Position numbers and translations under genes: made by a program. The notes beneath the pieces were generated by a model that saw only the letters and a program-made list of their open reading frames with translations, was not told where the DNA came from and ran no database searches. Shown one piece after another: positions 16,672-26,998 of a DNA stretch of 64,000 nucleotides. The first letter of the stretch is position 1; each line of letters opens with the position of its first letter. The DNA is from an uncultured Clostridia bacterium (GTDB lineage Bacteria > Bacillota > Clostridia > Oscillospirales > Acutalibacteraceae): NCBI GenBank assembly GCA_946183365.1, contig CAMHAH010000009.1, positions 53,365-117,364 on the forward strand, written 5' to 3'.

Positions 16672-19629
16672 TCAGGCTTTCTGATCGGTTGATGATTGGT
16701 TTTCTGCCGTTTGCGAGTTTTTGATCTGTTCCGAGAGCGTGGCTATCAGCTCTGTGGGATTGAACGGCTTTGCGATGTGGGCGTTCATGCCCGCGTCAAA
16801 GGCTTCTCTGCGATCGTTCACAAAGGTGTTGGCAGTCACGGCTATTATCGGTATTTTAGAGTTCGCGCCGTCCATAGCCCTTATCGCGCGGGTGGCTTCA
16901 TAGCCGTTCATGACGGGCATCTGGACATCCATCAGGATCGCGCTGTAGTAGTTCTCGTCAGAGGCTGAGAGCATATCAACGGCTATCTTGCCGTTCTCTG
17001 CTACATCGACCGAGAAACCCTCCTGAGAGAGTATCATGGAAGCGATCTCGCTGTTGATAGGATTATCCTCGGCGAGAAGTATGTGAGCTCCGCTGAAGTC
17101 TACCTGCTCATCGGTCGAGGCGTCCGCGTCAGCGTGCACATCATTTTCGGCAGAGAGCGGGAACTTGAGGTGTATTATGAAAGTGGTGCCCTTGTCCTTG
17201 ACCGTATGTACGGTGATCGTACCATCCATCAGCTCGACCAGTTTTTTTGTGATAGCCATGCCGAGGCCGGTGCCCTGGATGGAGTTTACGGTTCGGCTTC
17301 TCTCACGCTCAAAGGCGTCAAATATATGCTCGGCAAACTCCGGGCTCATTCCTATTCCCGTGTCGCTCACTGTTATCTCATAGGAGCCCTCGGCGTCGGT
17401 CGCGTCAAGCTCTCTTATAACCGCTTTTACGCTTCCGTTCGCGGGTGTGAATTTATACGCGTTAGATATAAGATTGAGCAGGATACGGTTCAAGCGGTTC
17501 TTATCGCATATGACATATCGGTGTGTAAGCCCGCTGTGGTCGATTGTGTATTCAATGGGCTTTGACTGCATTTGCAGATCGAATATATGACAGGTCTCGT
17601 CGAATATCTCGCAAAGGTCGGACGGCGAGAGATCAAGCTCCATCTTGCCGCTCTCTATACGGCTCATATCGAGTATGTCGTTGATCAGCGACAGAAGATG
17701 CTTGCTCGAGGTATCGATCTTCTCAAGGTAGTTTCTGGTGGTATCGGGGATATCCTTCTCCCTCAACGCAAGAGAGGTGTAGCCTGTGATTGCGTTCATC
17801 GGAGTACGGATATCGTGGCTCATGTTTGAGAGGAAGGTGCTCTTGGCGCGGCTGTTTTCTTCAGCGAGTATACGCTCTGCCTCTATTTGCTGCTCCCGTT
17901 TTTTGATGATGGTGAAGATGCTGAATATAAGAGCCAGCGAGCCCAGTATCAAACCCGAGAATATAAGGATATAGTTTCGTGTGGTTTTTGATAGATCGTC
18001 AAAGGTGTTTGAAAGGTATCTGTTTGTTTTGATGACATTTTCGTCGTCGCTGTCAAGCCCTGCCTGCTGAGCAATCTCAGTATGGACAGTTCTCGCTTCA
18101 GCCGAGACCTGAGCGGTTCTGTCATATATCGAGCGGTTTATCCATGAGAATGATACCAGCAATATAAGACAGAAAAGGATGATCCATACGACCGTGCTTT
18201 TTCCGAATCGCCGCGTTTTATCTCTTTTCATAAGAGCGCGGAATACTATCATCCCGATAACGCTCCACAATATGAGTATCAGATATGACTCAGCTGCAAG
18301 CGAGCTTTGAGTACTGATGTTGGGCAGCAAATAGAACGCGGCGAAGATGAACGATATGATCGCTCCGACTATACCGAAGATCACAGCTGTTTTTTTCTTT
18401 TCGCGTCTGCCGGTGATGAAGGCGCAGATAGATACATACGCGTATACTACGGTCGCGCCTATGGTAGTTACGTCTACTATCCAGCCGATCGCCGTTCTGC
18501 CGAACAGCGGTATGACGGCAGATACAGCCGCTATGCACAGTATCGCCCTTGAGGGGACGCCTCTGCCGTTGAGCTTGTTGAGCTTTTGCGGCAGCATTCT
18601 GTCTGATGACAGCCGATAGATAAGACGGCTCAGCGCTATGATGTTGCCGATGAGACCCGTCATTATTCCGCAGAAGGCTGAGATGCCGAGTATCACAAGA
18701 CCCGTTTCACCCATAGCCTCTTGAGCCGCGTGGAAGGTCGGCAGCCCCTGTACTCCACCAAAGACCGAGAGAGCTCCGAGGTATTCTGTCCAGCTTCTGA
18801 AGCCGTCGGGTACAGCCATAGATGCGCTCAGTGTGAGCATCGAGTATGATAAGGCGCCCGTGATGAGAGCGACGACTATTATCGGAAGCGATTTTTTTAT
18901 TTTAAATCTGAATTCTCCCGCCGAATGGGATATGGACTCAAAGCCTATGAACGCCCAAGGCGCAAGTAGCACTATTGTGAATATCTGAGAGACGGGGTCG
19001 CCCTGAGCCGAAAACGCGGGGGTTATACCGCTGAGCCCGCCGCGATGTATCATGAGAGCCGTAAAGCAAGCCGCTATACCGCCGAAGAGCAGTACGGCGA
19101 GGATTATCTGGATAACTGCGGATATTCTTTTTCCGGCAATACATATAAGGGCGGCTAAGGCGAGGATACCGATAGAGAGAAGCACCTCTCCGAGATAAAC
19201 GGTATAGCCAGCCGCCTGATACAACTCGCCGAAGCAGAAGAAATCTCCGAACAGATATCTGATTATCAGCGAGAGCGCCGTGCTGTTTGCCCAGATTATA
19301 GCCGCGTAGGTGAGTATCAGCATCCACGCGCATAAAAAGCCGTGGTCGCTGCCGAGAGTATTTGCGGCGTATGTATATGAGCCTCCCGCGTCGGGGTAGC
19401 GTTCCATAAGGAATTTATAGTTCAGCCCGATCAGCAGCATTATCGCCGCTCCGATGAACAGACCTATTACTGAGCCCCACGGCCCGGCTATAGGCAGGAA
19501 GGTAGTGCCCGGCATAACGAACGAGCCCCAGCCGACCGCGCTGCCGAAGGCAAGCGCCCATACAGCGAGCGGCGAGAGGTATTTATTCAGCGGTAAGCTG
19601 TCTTGACGACTATCCTGTATATTGATCAT
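16672..19629 (-). CDS. Amino-acid permease/histidine kinase fusion with receiver domain
   Basis: An unusual single 985-residue chain. Residues 1 to about 480 are an APC-superfamily amino-acid permease with 12 hydrophobic helices, starting LSPLAVWALAFGSAVGWGSF; the GSAVGWG stretch matches the substrate-binding loop of TM1. Two more membrane helices follow (about 493-510 and 550-572). Next come HisKA with H605 in MSHDIRTPMNA, HATPase with DTGIGMS and GTGLGMAI, and a receiver domain with D901 in LMDVQMP. The likely role is transport-coupled sensing of amino acids that feeds the HPt protein 42 bp downstream. The CbrA and PutP-like kinase fusions are the nearest familiar principle, but those use SLC5 transporters. 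The substrate is unknown. Confidence 0.92.
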   Translation of the reverse strand: MINIQDSRQDSLPLNKYLSPLAVWALAFGSAVGWGSFVMPGTTFLPIAGPWGSVIGLFIGAAIMLLIGLNYKFLMERYPDAGGSYTYAANTLGSDHGFLCAWMLILTYAAIIWANSTALSLIIRYLFGDFFCFGELYQAAGYTVYLGEVLLSIGILALAALICIAGKRISAVIQIILAVLLFGGIAACFTALMIHRGGLSGITPAFSAQGDPVSQIFTIVLLAPWAFIGFESISHSAGEFRFKIKKSLPIIVVALITGALSYSMLTLSASMAVPDGFRSWTEYLGALSVFGGVQGLPTFHAAQEAMGETGLVILGISAFCGIMTGLIGNIIALSRLIYRLSSDRMLPQKLNKLNGRGVPSRAILCIAAVSAVIPLFGRTAIGWIVDVTTIGATVVYAYVSICAFITGRREKKKTAVIFGIVGAIISFIFAAFYLLPNISTQSSLAAESYLILILWSVIGMIVFRALMKRDKTRRFGKSTVVWIILFCLILLVSFSWINRSIYDRTAQVSAEARTVHTEIAQQAGLDSDDENVIKTNRYLSNTFDDLSKTTRNYILIFSGLILGSLALIFSIFTIIKKREQQIEAERILAEENSRAKSTFLSNMSHDIRTPMNAITGYTSLALREKDIPDTTRNYLEKIDTSSKHLLSLINDILDMSRIESGKMELDLSPSDLCEIFDETCHIFDLQMQSKPIEYTIDHSGLTHRYVICDKNRLNRILLNLISNAYKFTPANGSVKAVIRELDATDAEGSYEITVSDTGIGMSPEFAEHIFDAFERERSRTVNSIQGTGLGMAITKKLVELMDGTITVHTVKDKGTTFIIHLKFPLSAENDVHADADASTDEQVDFSGAHILLAEDNPINSEIASMILSQEGFSVDVAENGKIAVDMLSASDENYYSAILMDVQMPVMNGYEATRAIRAMDGANSKIPIIAVTANTFVNDRREAFDAGMNAHIAKPFNPTELIATLSEQIKNSQTAENQSSTDQKA

Positions 19630-19647
19630 AGTTCGCTCCGTAAATGA

Positions 19648-22476
19648 TTATCTGACCGCGCCTATCAGCTCTTCGAGGGTGGTGTACAGTCGGTCGGGCT
19701 CTACAGGCTTTGAAAGATGGGCGTTCATGCCCGCCTGTAAAGAGCGTTGTACATCCTCGTCAAAAGCGTTGGCTGTAAGCGCGATTATCGGTATGGTCTT
19801 AGCGTCATCGCGATCAAGCTCGCGGATCGCTGCCGAGGCCTCGAGACCGTCCATGACCGGCATACGCACATCCATAAGAATGGCGTCGTAATAATTCGGC
19901 TCGCTGCTCCTGAACATATCCAGAGCCTTCTCGCCGTTTTCGGCACGGTCGGTGACGATACCCTGGATAGACAGGATCTTCTCCATGATATCGGCGTTGA
20001 TCGGCATATCCTCGGCAAGCAGGATGTGTCTGCCGTCTAAGTCTATCGCTTGTCGCTTGTCCTTTATCGGCAGGCTCATTACCCTCTCCATCTCTTTGCG
20101 GATCACCTTGGGGAATTCCGACTTTGAGATAAAGCTGTCTACGCCCGCGTTGATAGCCTCGTTCATGATGTCGTCGCTGTCATACGCGGTCAGAGCGATG
20201 ACGCGCGTTTCGTTGCCGTAGGTCTTTCGGATATCTCGGGTAACGTCGGCGCCGCCGCGCTCGGGCATCTTCCAGTCGACGATGATCAGATTATAAGGAT
20301 CCTGCTTCGCGTTTTGTATCTCTATCGCGTTTAAAGCCTCGTCGGCGGATAAGGCGGTATCGGCTGAAACGCCTATACCCTCGAGTACTATACAAGCGTG
20401 CTCAAGCGCGATCTCGTCGTCGTCGATAACGAGCACCTTGACCGACGCGGGGTCAAAGTTCTTTAAGTCGTTTTGCTTGTCCTTACAGTTTTTCAGCGTT
20501 ACGGTAACGGTGAACTCAGAGCCTTCGCCCTTCTTGGACTTGATGTCTATAGTGCCGTTCATCATCTCGACGATGCTCTTGGTGATCGCCATTCCCAGAC
20601 CCGTGCTGCCGTATTTGTTCTTTCGGCTGGAGTCCTCTTGAGTGAACGGCTCAAATATACGAGACAAAAACTTCTTGTCCATGCCAATGCCCGTATCGCG
20701 GATGATGAACCTTAAGGTGGTTTGATTTTCATAGGATCGTACTTTTTCTACGGTGAAAAATACGCTGCCCGGAGCCTCGGTGAACTTGATAGCGTTGCTC
20801 AGGATATTTATTATGACCTGCTTGAGCTTTGTATCGTCGCCGAAATACCAGCCTTCCGCCTCGCCTTTGATCGTGTATTCAAAGCTCAGTCCCTTGTCGT
20901 TGCACTGGGACTGTACCATTGTGTTTATCTGATCGAGCATATCCGTGAAGTTGAATTCCTCTTTATGAAGGGTCATCCTTCCCGATTCGATACGGCTCAT
21001 GTCGAGTATATCGTTGATAAGGTTCAGCAGATGCCCCGCACTCTCGCCGATCTTGACAAGATACTCTTTTGTCTGATCGCTCAGGGTATCGTCTCTGAGA
21101 GCTATGCTGTTCAGTCCGATGATGGCGTTCATCGGGGTGCGTATCTCATGGCTCATACTCGAGAGGAAAGAGGTCTTGGCTATATTTGCGTGCTCAGCTT
21201 CATTCAGAGCCAGCGCAAGCATTTCGTTGCGCTCATGCTCATGTCTGAGAACGTCGGTGACGTCGGATTTTAAAAGAAGGAAAAAGCGTGTGGCTTTGTC
21301 GACTACATAATAGGTGAAGCGCTTATAATATGTCGCGCCGTCAATCTCACAGGTAACGTTTATCGTATAAGAGTCGTTATATTCAAGGTTCTCGGCGATA
21401 GCCTCGGGGGAGAGGGAGCTCTCGAGCTCGGATATATCGTGAACGCTCTTTGAGGCGGCGGGCAGCACCTGATCGTGGATGTAATCGGTATAAACTCCGT
21501 CGTGGTGCTTCGGGAAGATACTGCCCTTGCCGATCTTTGAAGCGTCGCCGATGACTACGCTGTAGTTGTTGTCTACGATATAGGTGACCATGTCGTACTG
21601 CTGAACAAGGACCTTTTCGTTGAGTACCTCGGATACCTTTTCGTTGTTGTACTCGCTCTCAGTCCCGAAGAGTATCAGATCGCCCGTGGTAGGGTCATGC
21701 GCCACCGAGCGGGTGAAGCGCACAAAGCACTGGCGTCCCGACTGACGGCGGCAATAAGCTACGAAGGTAGCCGGAGGAGCGCCCTTATAGAAGCGATCCA
21801 TCAGCTCCTCTATCCTGAAGCATTCCTCAAAGAGCTTTCTGTCTCTGTAAACGAGCAGGCTCTTGCGGCGCGCCTCTTCACAGGCGTCAAAGCTCTCGCC
21901 AACGGCATCGGTCTTATACGGATCGCTGCCGCCGGTCTCTTCTATCAGACCGGTGGTCAGGTTGCAGCGTATTACAGCAAGGCTGCTGTCGGCAGCCGAG
22001 CGAAGCTGCTCGAGCATAGAGTTATATACTCCTGCCCGACGATAACTCTCTTCCTGAGCGAGATACTGCTCGGTGATATCGCTGATGAATACATAGAAAA
22101 CATCACCGTAGCCCGGAAACTGAGCGAAATGGCCGTAGTCGTCTACCCATCGCACGCTCCCTTCCTTGCGTATTATGCGGTATTCGACATGATCACGGTT
22201 AGGAGTTTCGTTTGAGAGGATCTGTTCGTCTATGGATTTTTCTATAGCTGAATAATCCTGCGGATGTACCATGCCCTTGAAGGTATTGCCCGTCAGCTCT
22301 TTGAATTCATCCTCGGTCTCGCAGCCGTACATATTGATTACCGCGTTGTTGACATACAAGAGCTCGGCGCTCTCGTCAGCCCGATAGATGAAGAAGCCTC
22401 CGGGTATTTGCTCGCCTATCCATTCTATAGCCGAGGTCATATAGCCGCTTTGAAATAATTCGCCGGTGATGGACAT
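19648..22476 (-). CDS. PAS-containing hybrid histidine kinase with two receiver domains
   Basis: Cytoplasmic 942-residue hybrid kinase without membrane helices. The N-terminal PAS domain (about 20-135) is followed by a second diverged PAS/sensor region and then HisKA with H443 in [11 protein letters not shown]. HATPase follows with DTGIGMD and GSTGLGMAI. Two receivers follow, with D734 in VDWKMPERG and D869 in [10 protein letters not shown]. The catalytic half resembles the neighbouring kinases and suggests duplication. It heads the minus-strand operon; the gap to the permease-kinase is 18 bp. A well-formed sigma-A promoter lies upstream. The ligand is unknown. Confidence 0.92.
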   Translation of the reverse strand: MSITGELFQSGYMTSAIEWIGEQIPGGFFIYRADESAELLYVNNAVINMYGCETEDEFKELTGNTFKGMVHPQDYSAIEKSIDEQILSNETPNRDHVEYRIIRKEGSVRWVDDYGHFAQFPGYGDVFYVFISDITEQYLAQEESYRRAGVYNSMLEQLRSAADSSLAVIRCNLTTGLIEETGGSDPYKTDAVGESFDACEEARRKSLLVYRDRKLFEECFRIEELMDRFYKGAPPATFVAYCRRQSGRQCFVRFTRSVAHDPTTGDLILFGTESEYNNEKVSEVLNEKVLVQQYDMVTYIVDNNYSVVIGDASKIGKGSIFPKHHDGVYTDYIHDQVLPAASKSVHDISELESSLSPEAIAENLEYNDSYTINVTCEIDGATYYKRFTYYVVDKATRFFLLLKSDVTDVLRHEHERNEMLALALNEAEHANIAKTSFLSSMSHEIRTPMNAIIGLNSIALRDDTLSDQTKEYLVKIGESAGHLLNLINDILDMSRIESGRMTLHKEEFNFTDMLDQINTMVQSQCNDKGLSFEYTIKGEAEGWYFGDDTKLKQVIINILSNAIKFTEAPGSVFFTVEKVRSYENQTTLRFIIRDTGIGMDKKFLSRIFEPFTQEDSSRKNKYGSTGLGMAITKSIVEMMNGTIDIKSKKGEGSEFTVTVTLKNCKDKQNDLKNFDPASVKVLVIDDDEIALEHACIVLEGIGVSADTALSADEALNAIEIQNAKQDPYNLIIVDWKMPERGGADVTRDIRKTYGNETRVIALTAYDSDDIMNEAINAGVDSFISKSEFPKVIRKEMERVMSLPIKDKRQAIDLDGRHILLAEDMPINADIMEKILSIQGIVTDRAENGEKALDMFRSSEPNYYDAILMDVRMPVMDGLEASAAIRELDRDDAKTIPIIALTANAFDEDVQRSLQAGMNAHLSKPVEPDRLYTTLEELIGAVR

Positions 22477-22515
22477 CTATAAACTCCCTTCGTAATTATC
22501 ATTGATTAAATACAT

Positions 22516-22544
22516 ATTATAATACTTTTTTACAGAAATTTCAA
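22516..22544 (-). promoter_or_regulatory. Sigma-A promoter of the hybrid-kinase operon
   Basis: On the minus strand TTGAAA and TATAAT are separated by exactly 17 bases, about 30 bases before the kinase start codon. It lies in the 393-bp AT-rich divergent region 22477-22869, which otherwise holds only the + strand promoter listed separately. Confidence 0.7.
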
Positions 22545-22710
22545 TAAAATCATTAAAATAATAGTAAAATAAACCAATTAGCAAAGGCTTGCATGCGTTT
22601 ATGCTTCCAATAAAGAATTATAATCCGAAATTTATCACTTTCTCTGTTACACTATGCACGATAATGTGTTAAATCTGCATATGATATTTGTAAGAAATGT
22701 GAATATAAAA

Positions 22711-22739
22711 TTGATTTTTATTTATCAGTATGATAAAAT
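22711..22739 (+). promoter_or_regulatory. Sigma-A extended -10 promoter of the EvgS-like kinase
   Basis: TTGATT, 17 bases, then TAAAAT preceded by TGA (extended -10). The predicted leader is about 125 bases. I see no recognised riboswitch in it. Confidence 0.5.
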
Positions 22740-22869
22740 AAACATAAATACAGCTTATTTCGGAGATCAGGGTCGAATATCATCAATAATCGATTGTGCC
22801 GCAGAGCGCAGACGGTGTATGAGTTGACCCATATTATGTCCGATTTCTATCCGCCACGGAGGTTTGTTT

Positions 22870-25800
22870 ATGCATAGCGTAAATAACGGAGAGAGACGCG
22901 GCACAGCGCGTATTATACTGTGTGTGATATGTGTGCTTTCTATAACTGTCTCGATCTTTTCGGGCAATTTCTCAGCCGGGAGCTCCGATATAAAAACAGT
23001 AAAAGTCGGTTACTATGAGAACGAGATATTTCAGGAGGGCGCTGCCGAAGGCGCGATCAAAAACGGCTACGCCTATGAGTATTACCGAAAAATATCAGAG
23101 TATACAGGCTGGAAGTACGAATATATCTACGGAGATTACAACGATCTGTATCAGATGCTGCTTGACGGCAAGGTGGACCTGCTCGCGGGTCTCGCGTGGA
23201 AGTCGGACAGGGCAGAGCTTATCGGTTATCCCGAGGCGCCTATGGGTAATGAGACCTATAATCTCATCAAGCATATCTCGGCGGATGATATAACTGCAAA
23301 TCCCGAGACGCTCAATTCTAAGACGATCGGCGTTCTGGACAGCGCTATGGTAGATGTACTGAACCAATATCTTGACAAAAATCAGGTAACAGCGTCCGTT
23401 AAGACGTACGGTGATTACTCGGTTTTATTCAGCGATTTTGACAAGGGTGAGCTGGACGTCATAGCTGTAGAGGGTGACGGAACATACGGACGCAATAACG
23501 CAGAGGTGCTCACTTCTTTCGGGACCTCAGATTATTATCTGTGCGTAAACAAAACAAGAACCGATCTGCTCGGCGAGCTGAACGACGCCCAGACCGCGTT
23601 GGCGGTAGAAGAGCCGAACTGGCTCCATTCTCTTGGTACAAAGTACTATCCGGTCAGTATCTCGGCGCGCGCTTTTTCAGCCTCCGAGAAGGAATGGTTA
23701 TCCTCACACGACCTGCTCAAGATCGGATATCTCAAGAACTACCTGCCCTACAGCGACACCGACGATCAGGGACAGGTAACCGGTATCGTAAAGGATATGA
23801 TCCCCGAAATGCTCAAGGATCTCGGCTTGACCGAGCTCAAGATATCCTATACGGGTTATGAGAATTATGATGATATGATCGCCGACATCTCGTCGGCAAA
23901 AATAGACGCGGCGTTCCCTGTAGGCGGAGGTTTGTACTTTTCTGAGGAGAACGGTATCTATCAGTCTATCCCGGTGACTTCCGCTTCTACCGAGCTTGTC
24001 CATAAGGGTAGTTACTCCGATGACATAACTTCGCACTTTGCTGTCAACGAGAATAACCGAATGCAGTATTATTTTGTGCAGACTAATTTCCCGAATTCAA
24101 AGATCACTTTCTATCCCTCGATCGACGCCTGTCTGGACGCTGTAGCCGCGGGAGAGGTCAACTGCACGACGCTTAACGGGCTCCGCGCTAATGATATATT
24201 GAAGAACACAAAGTATAAGGATCTGGTGCTCCATCAGCTTACGCGTAATGATGACCGCTGTTTCGGTGTTGAGATAGGCAACGAAGGATTGTTGAAGCTA
24301 TTGAACCGCGGCATCAATGTTGTCGGCGGCGATTACGCTCAAAATATCTCTTACCGTTATACAAAGGAGCTTTATTCCTACAGTCTATGGGATGTTATCG
24401 CAGATCATTTCGTGCTGTTCATATCCCTGATAATCGCGATCAGTCTCGTTATAATATTCCTTCTTGTCCGCGACAGGATACGGACTAAGAAGCAGGTCGC
24501 TGAAAAGGAAGCTGCCCGAATAAGCCTCGAAGAGAAGAACGCCGAGCTGGAGAAAAGCCGGAGAAAGCTGGCTCAGACAGACGAGATCATCTCAGACGCC
24601 GGCTACGGAACATGGAGGATAGTTTTTCAGAAGGACAAAAAGCCGAGGCTGCGCGGCAACGCCAAGATGATGCAGCTGTTGGGCGTAGAGGGTCAGGAGC
24701 TCTCAGAAGAAGAGATCTATGAAGCGTGGTATTCAAGGATACTGCCCGAGGATGTGCAATCTGTAGAGGCGAGCGTACGGGAGATGCTTGAGGGCAAGCT
24801 CTCTGAAAACACCTATCGTTGGGAGCATCCGACAAAGGGCGTTCTGTATGTCCGCTGCGGCGGTACGGCAAAAGAGGTGGATCCCGATCGACAAATGCTC
24901 CAAGGCTACCACAGCGACGTTACCGAGCTTGTGCGCGAGGAAGAAGCTCATAAGGAAGCTCTCAAGAACGCTCTCGTAGCGGCTGAGCACGCTAATCAGG
25001 CTAAGACGATCTTCCTCAATAATATGTCGCATGATATACGTACACCGATGAACGCCATAGCGGGATTTACAGCTCTTGCGGCGTCTCATATAGATAACAA
25101 GGATCAGGTAAAGGACTACCTGAGCAAGATATCGGTATCCAGCCAGCATCTACTGTCGCTTATCAACGACGTACTGGATATGAGCAGGATCGAGAGCGGA
25201 AAGATGACGCTTGAAGAAACAGAGGTCCATCTGCCCGCGCTGATACACGATCTCAGGACTATCATCCATGCCAATGTCACCGCAAAACAGCTTGACCTGT
25301 TCATCGATACTCAGGACGTCGTGCATGAGGATATAATCACAGATAAGCTGAGATTGAGCCAGGTCCTGCTGAATATCATGTCGAACGCTATAAAGTTCAC
25401 GCCGAACGGCGGTATGATAAGCTTCCGCTTGACAGAGAAGCCGTCATCATCCAAAGAAATGACAAATCTGGAGTTTCGTATCAAGGATACCGGTATCGGT
25501 ATGAGCGAGGAGTTCCAGAAGACGATATTCGACGCGTTCACGCGCGAAAAGACGAGCACGGTCAGCGGTATCCAGGGTACGGGTCTCGGTATGGCTATCA
25601 CCAAGAATATCGTCGATATGATGGGCGGCACTATCTCGGTACGCTCTCAAAAGGGCAAGGGCAGCGAATTCACCGTTGAGATAACCTGCCGCATAAGCGG
25701 TCAGACTGCAAAGCCCGAACCGATACCCGAGCTGAACGGTCTGAGAGCTCTCGTAGCCGATGATGATACAGACACCTGTCTCTCGGTATGCTCTATGCTC

Positions 25801-26532
25801 AGAGAGATCGGTATGCGTCCCGATTGGACGAACTACGGAAAAGAAGCCGTTATCCGCGCTAAGGACGCGATCGACAGCGCTGATGAGTTCAAGGTTTATA
25901 TCATTGACTGGCAGATGCCCGATCTCAACGGTATCGAGACAGTGCGCCGTATCCGTAAGCTTATCGGCAACGATGTGCCCATCGTTATCCTTACAGCTTA
26001 TGACTGGGCTGATATCGAGGAAGAAGCCTTAGAAGCGGGCGTCACAGCTTTTTGCTCAAAGCCCTTGTTCATGTCTGAGCTCAGGAGCGTTCTCGCCGCG
26101 CCTTTCGTTGAGAAGGAAGAAAAGCCCGAGGAGGTTAATGTTGCTGATTTTACCGGTAAGCGCGTTCTCCTCGCAGAAGATAACGAAATGAACCAGATCA
26201 TCGCCGAGACTATACTGACAGAGGTCGGATTATCGGTGGATATCGCGGGAGACGGTGAGGTCGCTGTCGAAAAGGTCAATGAAGCTCCCGCCGGCTACTA
26301 TGACATCATACTGATGGATATACAGATGCCTAAGATGGACGGCTATACAGCGGCTCAGATGATCCGTGAGATGGATGACCCCGTAAAGGCAGGTATCCCG
26401 ATTATAGCGGTCACCGCCAACGCTTTTGAAGAGGATCGCAAGATCGCTCTCGAAGCGGGTATGGACGGCCACCTCGCAAAGCCCTATGATATCCCGAAGA
26501 TGATGGATACGCTCAAGAAGCTCTTAAGTTGA
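22870..26532 (+). CDS. EvgS/BvgS-like hybrid kinase with two solute-binding domains
   Basis: Transmembrane sensor of 1220 residues. The ATG at 22870 is chosen because GGAGGT ends 6 bases before it. After a signal or membrane helix (about 14-36) come two periplasmic-binding-protein-like SBP_bac_3 domains, starting VKVGYYENE (about 45) and LKIGYLKNYLPY (about 285). A membrane helix follows (about 515-538), then a coiled coil, a PAS domain, HisKA with H721 in MSHDIRTPMNA and HATPase with DTGIGMS and GTGLGMAI. Two receivers close the chain, with D1013 in IDWQMPDLNG and D1150 in MDIQMPKMDG. It has no own HPt domain, and a free HPt is encoded in the divergent operon. Likely small-molecule (amino-acid-like) sensing. 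Confidence 0.93.
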   Translation: MHSVNNGERRGTARIILCVICVLSITVSIFSGNFSAGSSDIKTVKVGYYENEIFQEGAAEGAIKNGYAYEYYRKISEYTGWKYEYIYGDYNDLYQMLLDGKVDLLAGLAWKSDRAELIGYPEAPMGNETYNLIKHISADDITANPETLNSKTIGVLDSAMVDVLNQYLDKNQVTASVKTYGDYSVLFSDFDKGELDVIAVEGDGTYGRNNAEVLTSFGTSDYYLCVNKTRTDLLGELNDAQTALAVEEPNWLHSLGTKYYPVSISARAFSASEKEWLSSHDLLKIGYLKNYLPYSDTDDQGQVTGIVKDMIPEMLKDLGLTELKISYTGYENYDDMIADISSAKIDAAFPVGGGLYFSEENGIYQSIPVTSASTELVHKGSYSDDITSHFAVNENNRMQYYFVQTNFPNSKITFYPSIDACLDAVAAGEVNCTTLNGLRANDILKNTKYKDLVLHQLTRNDDRCFGVEIGNEGLLKLLNRGINVVGGDYAQNISYRYTKELYSYSLWDVIADHFVLFISLIIAISLVIIFLLVRDRIRTKKQVAEKEAARISLEEKNAELEKSRRKLAQTDEIISDAGYGTWRIVFQKDKKPRLRGNAKMMQLLGVEGQELSEEEIYEAWYSRILPEDVQSVEASVREMLEGKLSENTYRWEHPTKGVLYVRCGGTAKEVDPDRQMLQGYHSDVTELVREEEAHKEALKNALVAAEHANQAKTIFLNNMSHDIRTPMNAIAGFTALAASHIDNKDQVKDYLSKISVSSQHLLSLINDVLDMSRIESGKMTLEETEVHLPALIHDLRTIIHANVTAKQLDLFIDTQDVVHEDIITDKLRLSQVLLNIMSNAIKFTPNGGMISFRLTEKPSSSKEMTNLEFRIKDTGIGMSEEFQKTIFDAFTREKTSTVSGIQGTGLGMAITKNIVDMMGGTISVRSQKGKGSEFTVEITCRISGQTAKPEPIPELNGLRALVADDDTDTCLSVCSMLREIGMRPDWTNYGKEAVIRAKDAIDSADEFKVYIIDWQMPDLNGIETVRRIRKLIGNDVPIVILTAYDWADIEEEALEAGVTAFCSKPLFMSELRSVLAAPFVEKEEKPEEVNVADFTGKRVLLAEDNEMNQIIAETILTEVGLSVDIAGDGEVAVEKVNEAPAGYYDIILMDIQMPKMDGYTAAQMIREMDDPVKAGIPIIAVTANAFEEDRKIALEAGMDGHLAKPYDIPKMMDTLKKLLS

Positions 26533-26567
26533 TCTAAGCTTAAAGACCATAAAGCTGTTTGAGTTAA

Positions 26568-26724
26568 TACTAAGTTTCCATTAAACGCTTTAACAAATTT
26601 ATTAACGGAAAATTTCTTAGAACAAGGCGGACGACGCAGGCAGGCTGGCGCCTGTCAAGGAGGACAACGAAGTTATACGGAATTTAACGCAATAAATGTT
26701 AAAGTGTTTTAATGAAACTTAGTA
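26568..26724. mobile_element. MITE-like element, copy 2 (157 bp, inverted core)
   Basis: Imperfect terminal inverted repeats of about 30 bp begin TACTAAGTTTC at each end. The interior contains CAGGCAGGCTGGCGCCTGTC, the reverse complement of the core of copy 1 at 13885, and the flanking segments also align in inverse orientation. Size and the outermost TACTAAG match copy 1. It sits just after the EvgS-like kinase stop codon and carries no gene. Confidence 0.75.
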
Positions 26725-26764
26725 TAAGTCTGTCAGATAATCAGAGTTTCAGAAACAATAATAA

Positions 26765-26804
26765 AACGAGCTGTCACAAAACTTTAGTTTTGCGACAGCT
26801 CGTT
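26765..26804 (-). terminator. Terminator of the nuclease-like gene
   Basis: AACGAGCTGTC pairs with GACAGCTCGTT, and CAAAAC pairs with GTTTTG inside. A T-rich stretch follows only in the minus direction. It probably closes the minus-strand gene that ends at 26999. The 194 bases between (26805-26998) show no gene, RNA or repeat that I recognise. Confidence 0.6.
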
Positions 26805-26998
26805 CTTGTGAAAGACCGCCTGATACTACGCGGCGTTATAACTCTGTATAAAATGTATATGCCAAAAACCGTTACGGTCGCCGGCGCTTTTTATGTTCTC
26901 TGAATATGCAGTATTTCTTAAGTAGACAATGATTAATTCGGGTGCGTAACCAGCCGTCAGGCGTGGGTCAATCAGTGGCTATTTAATTCTAAATGATG

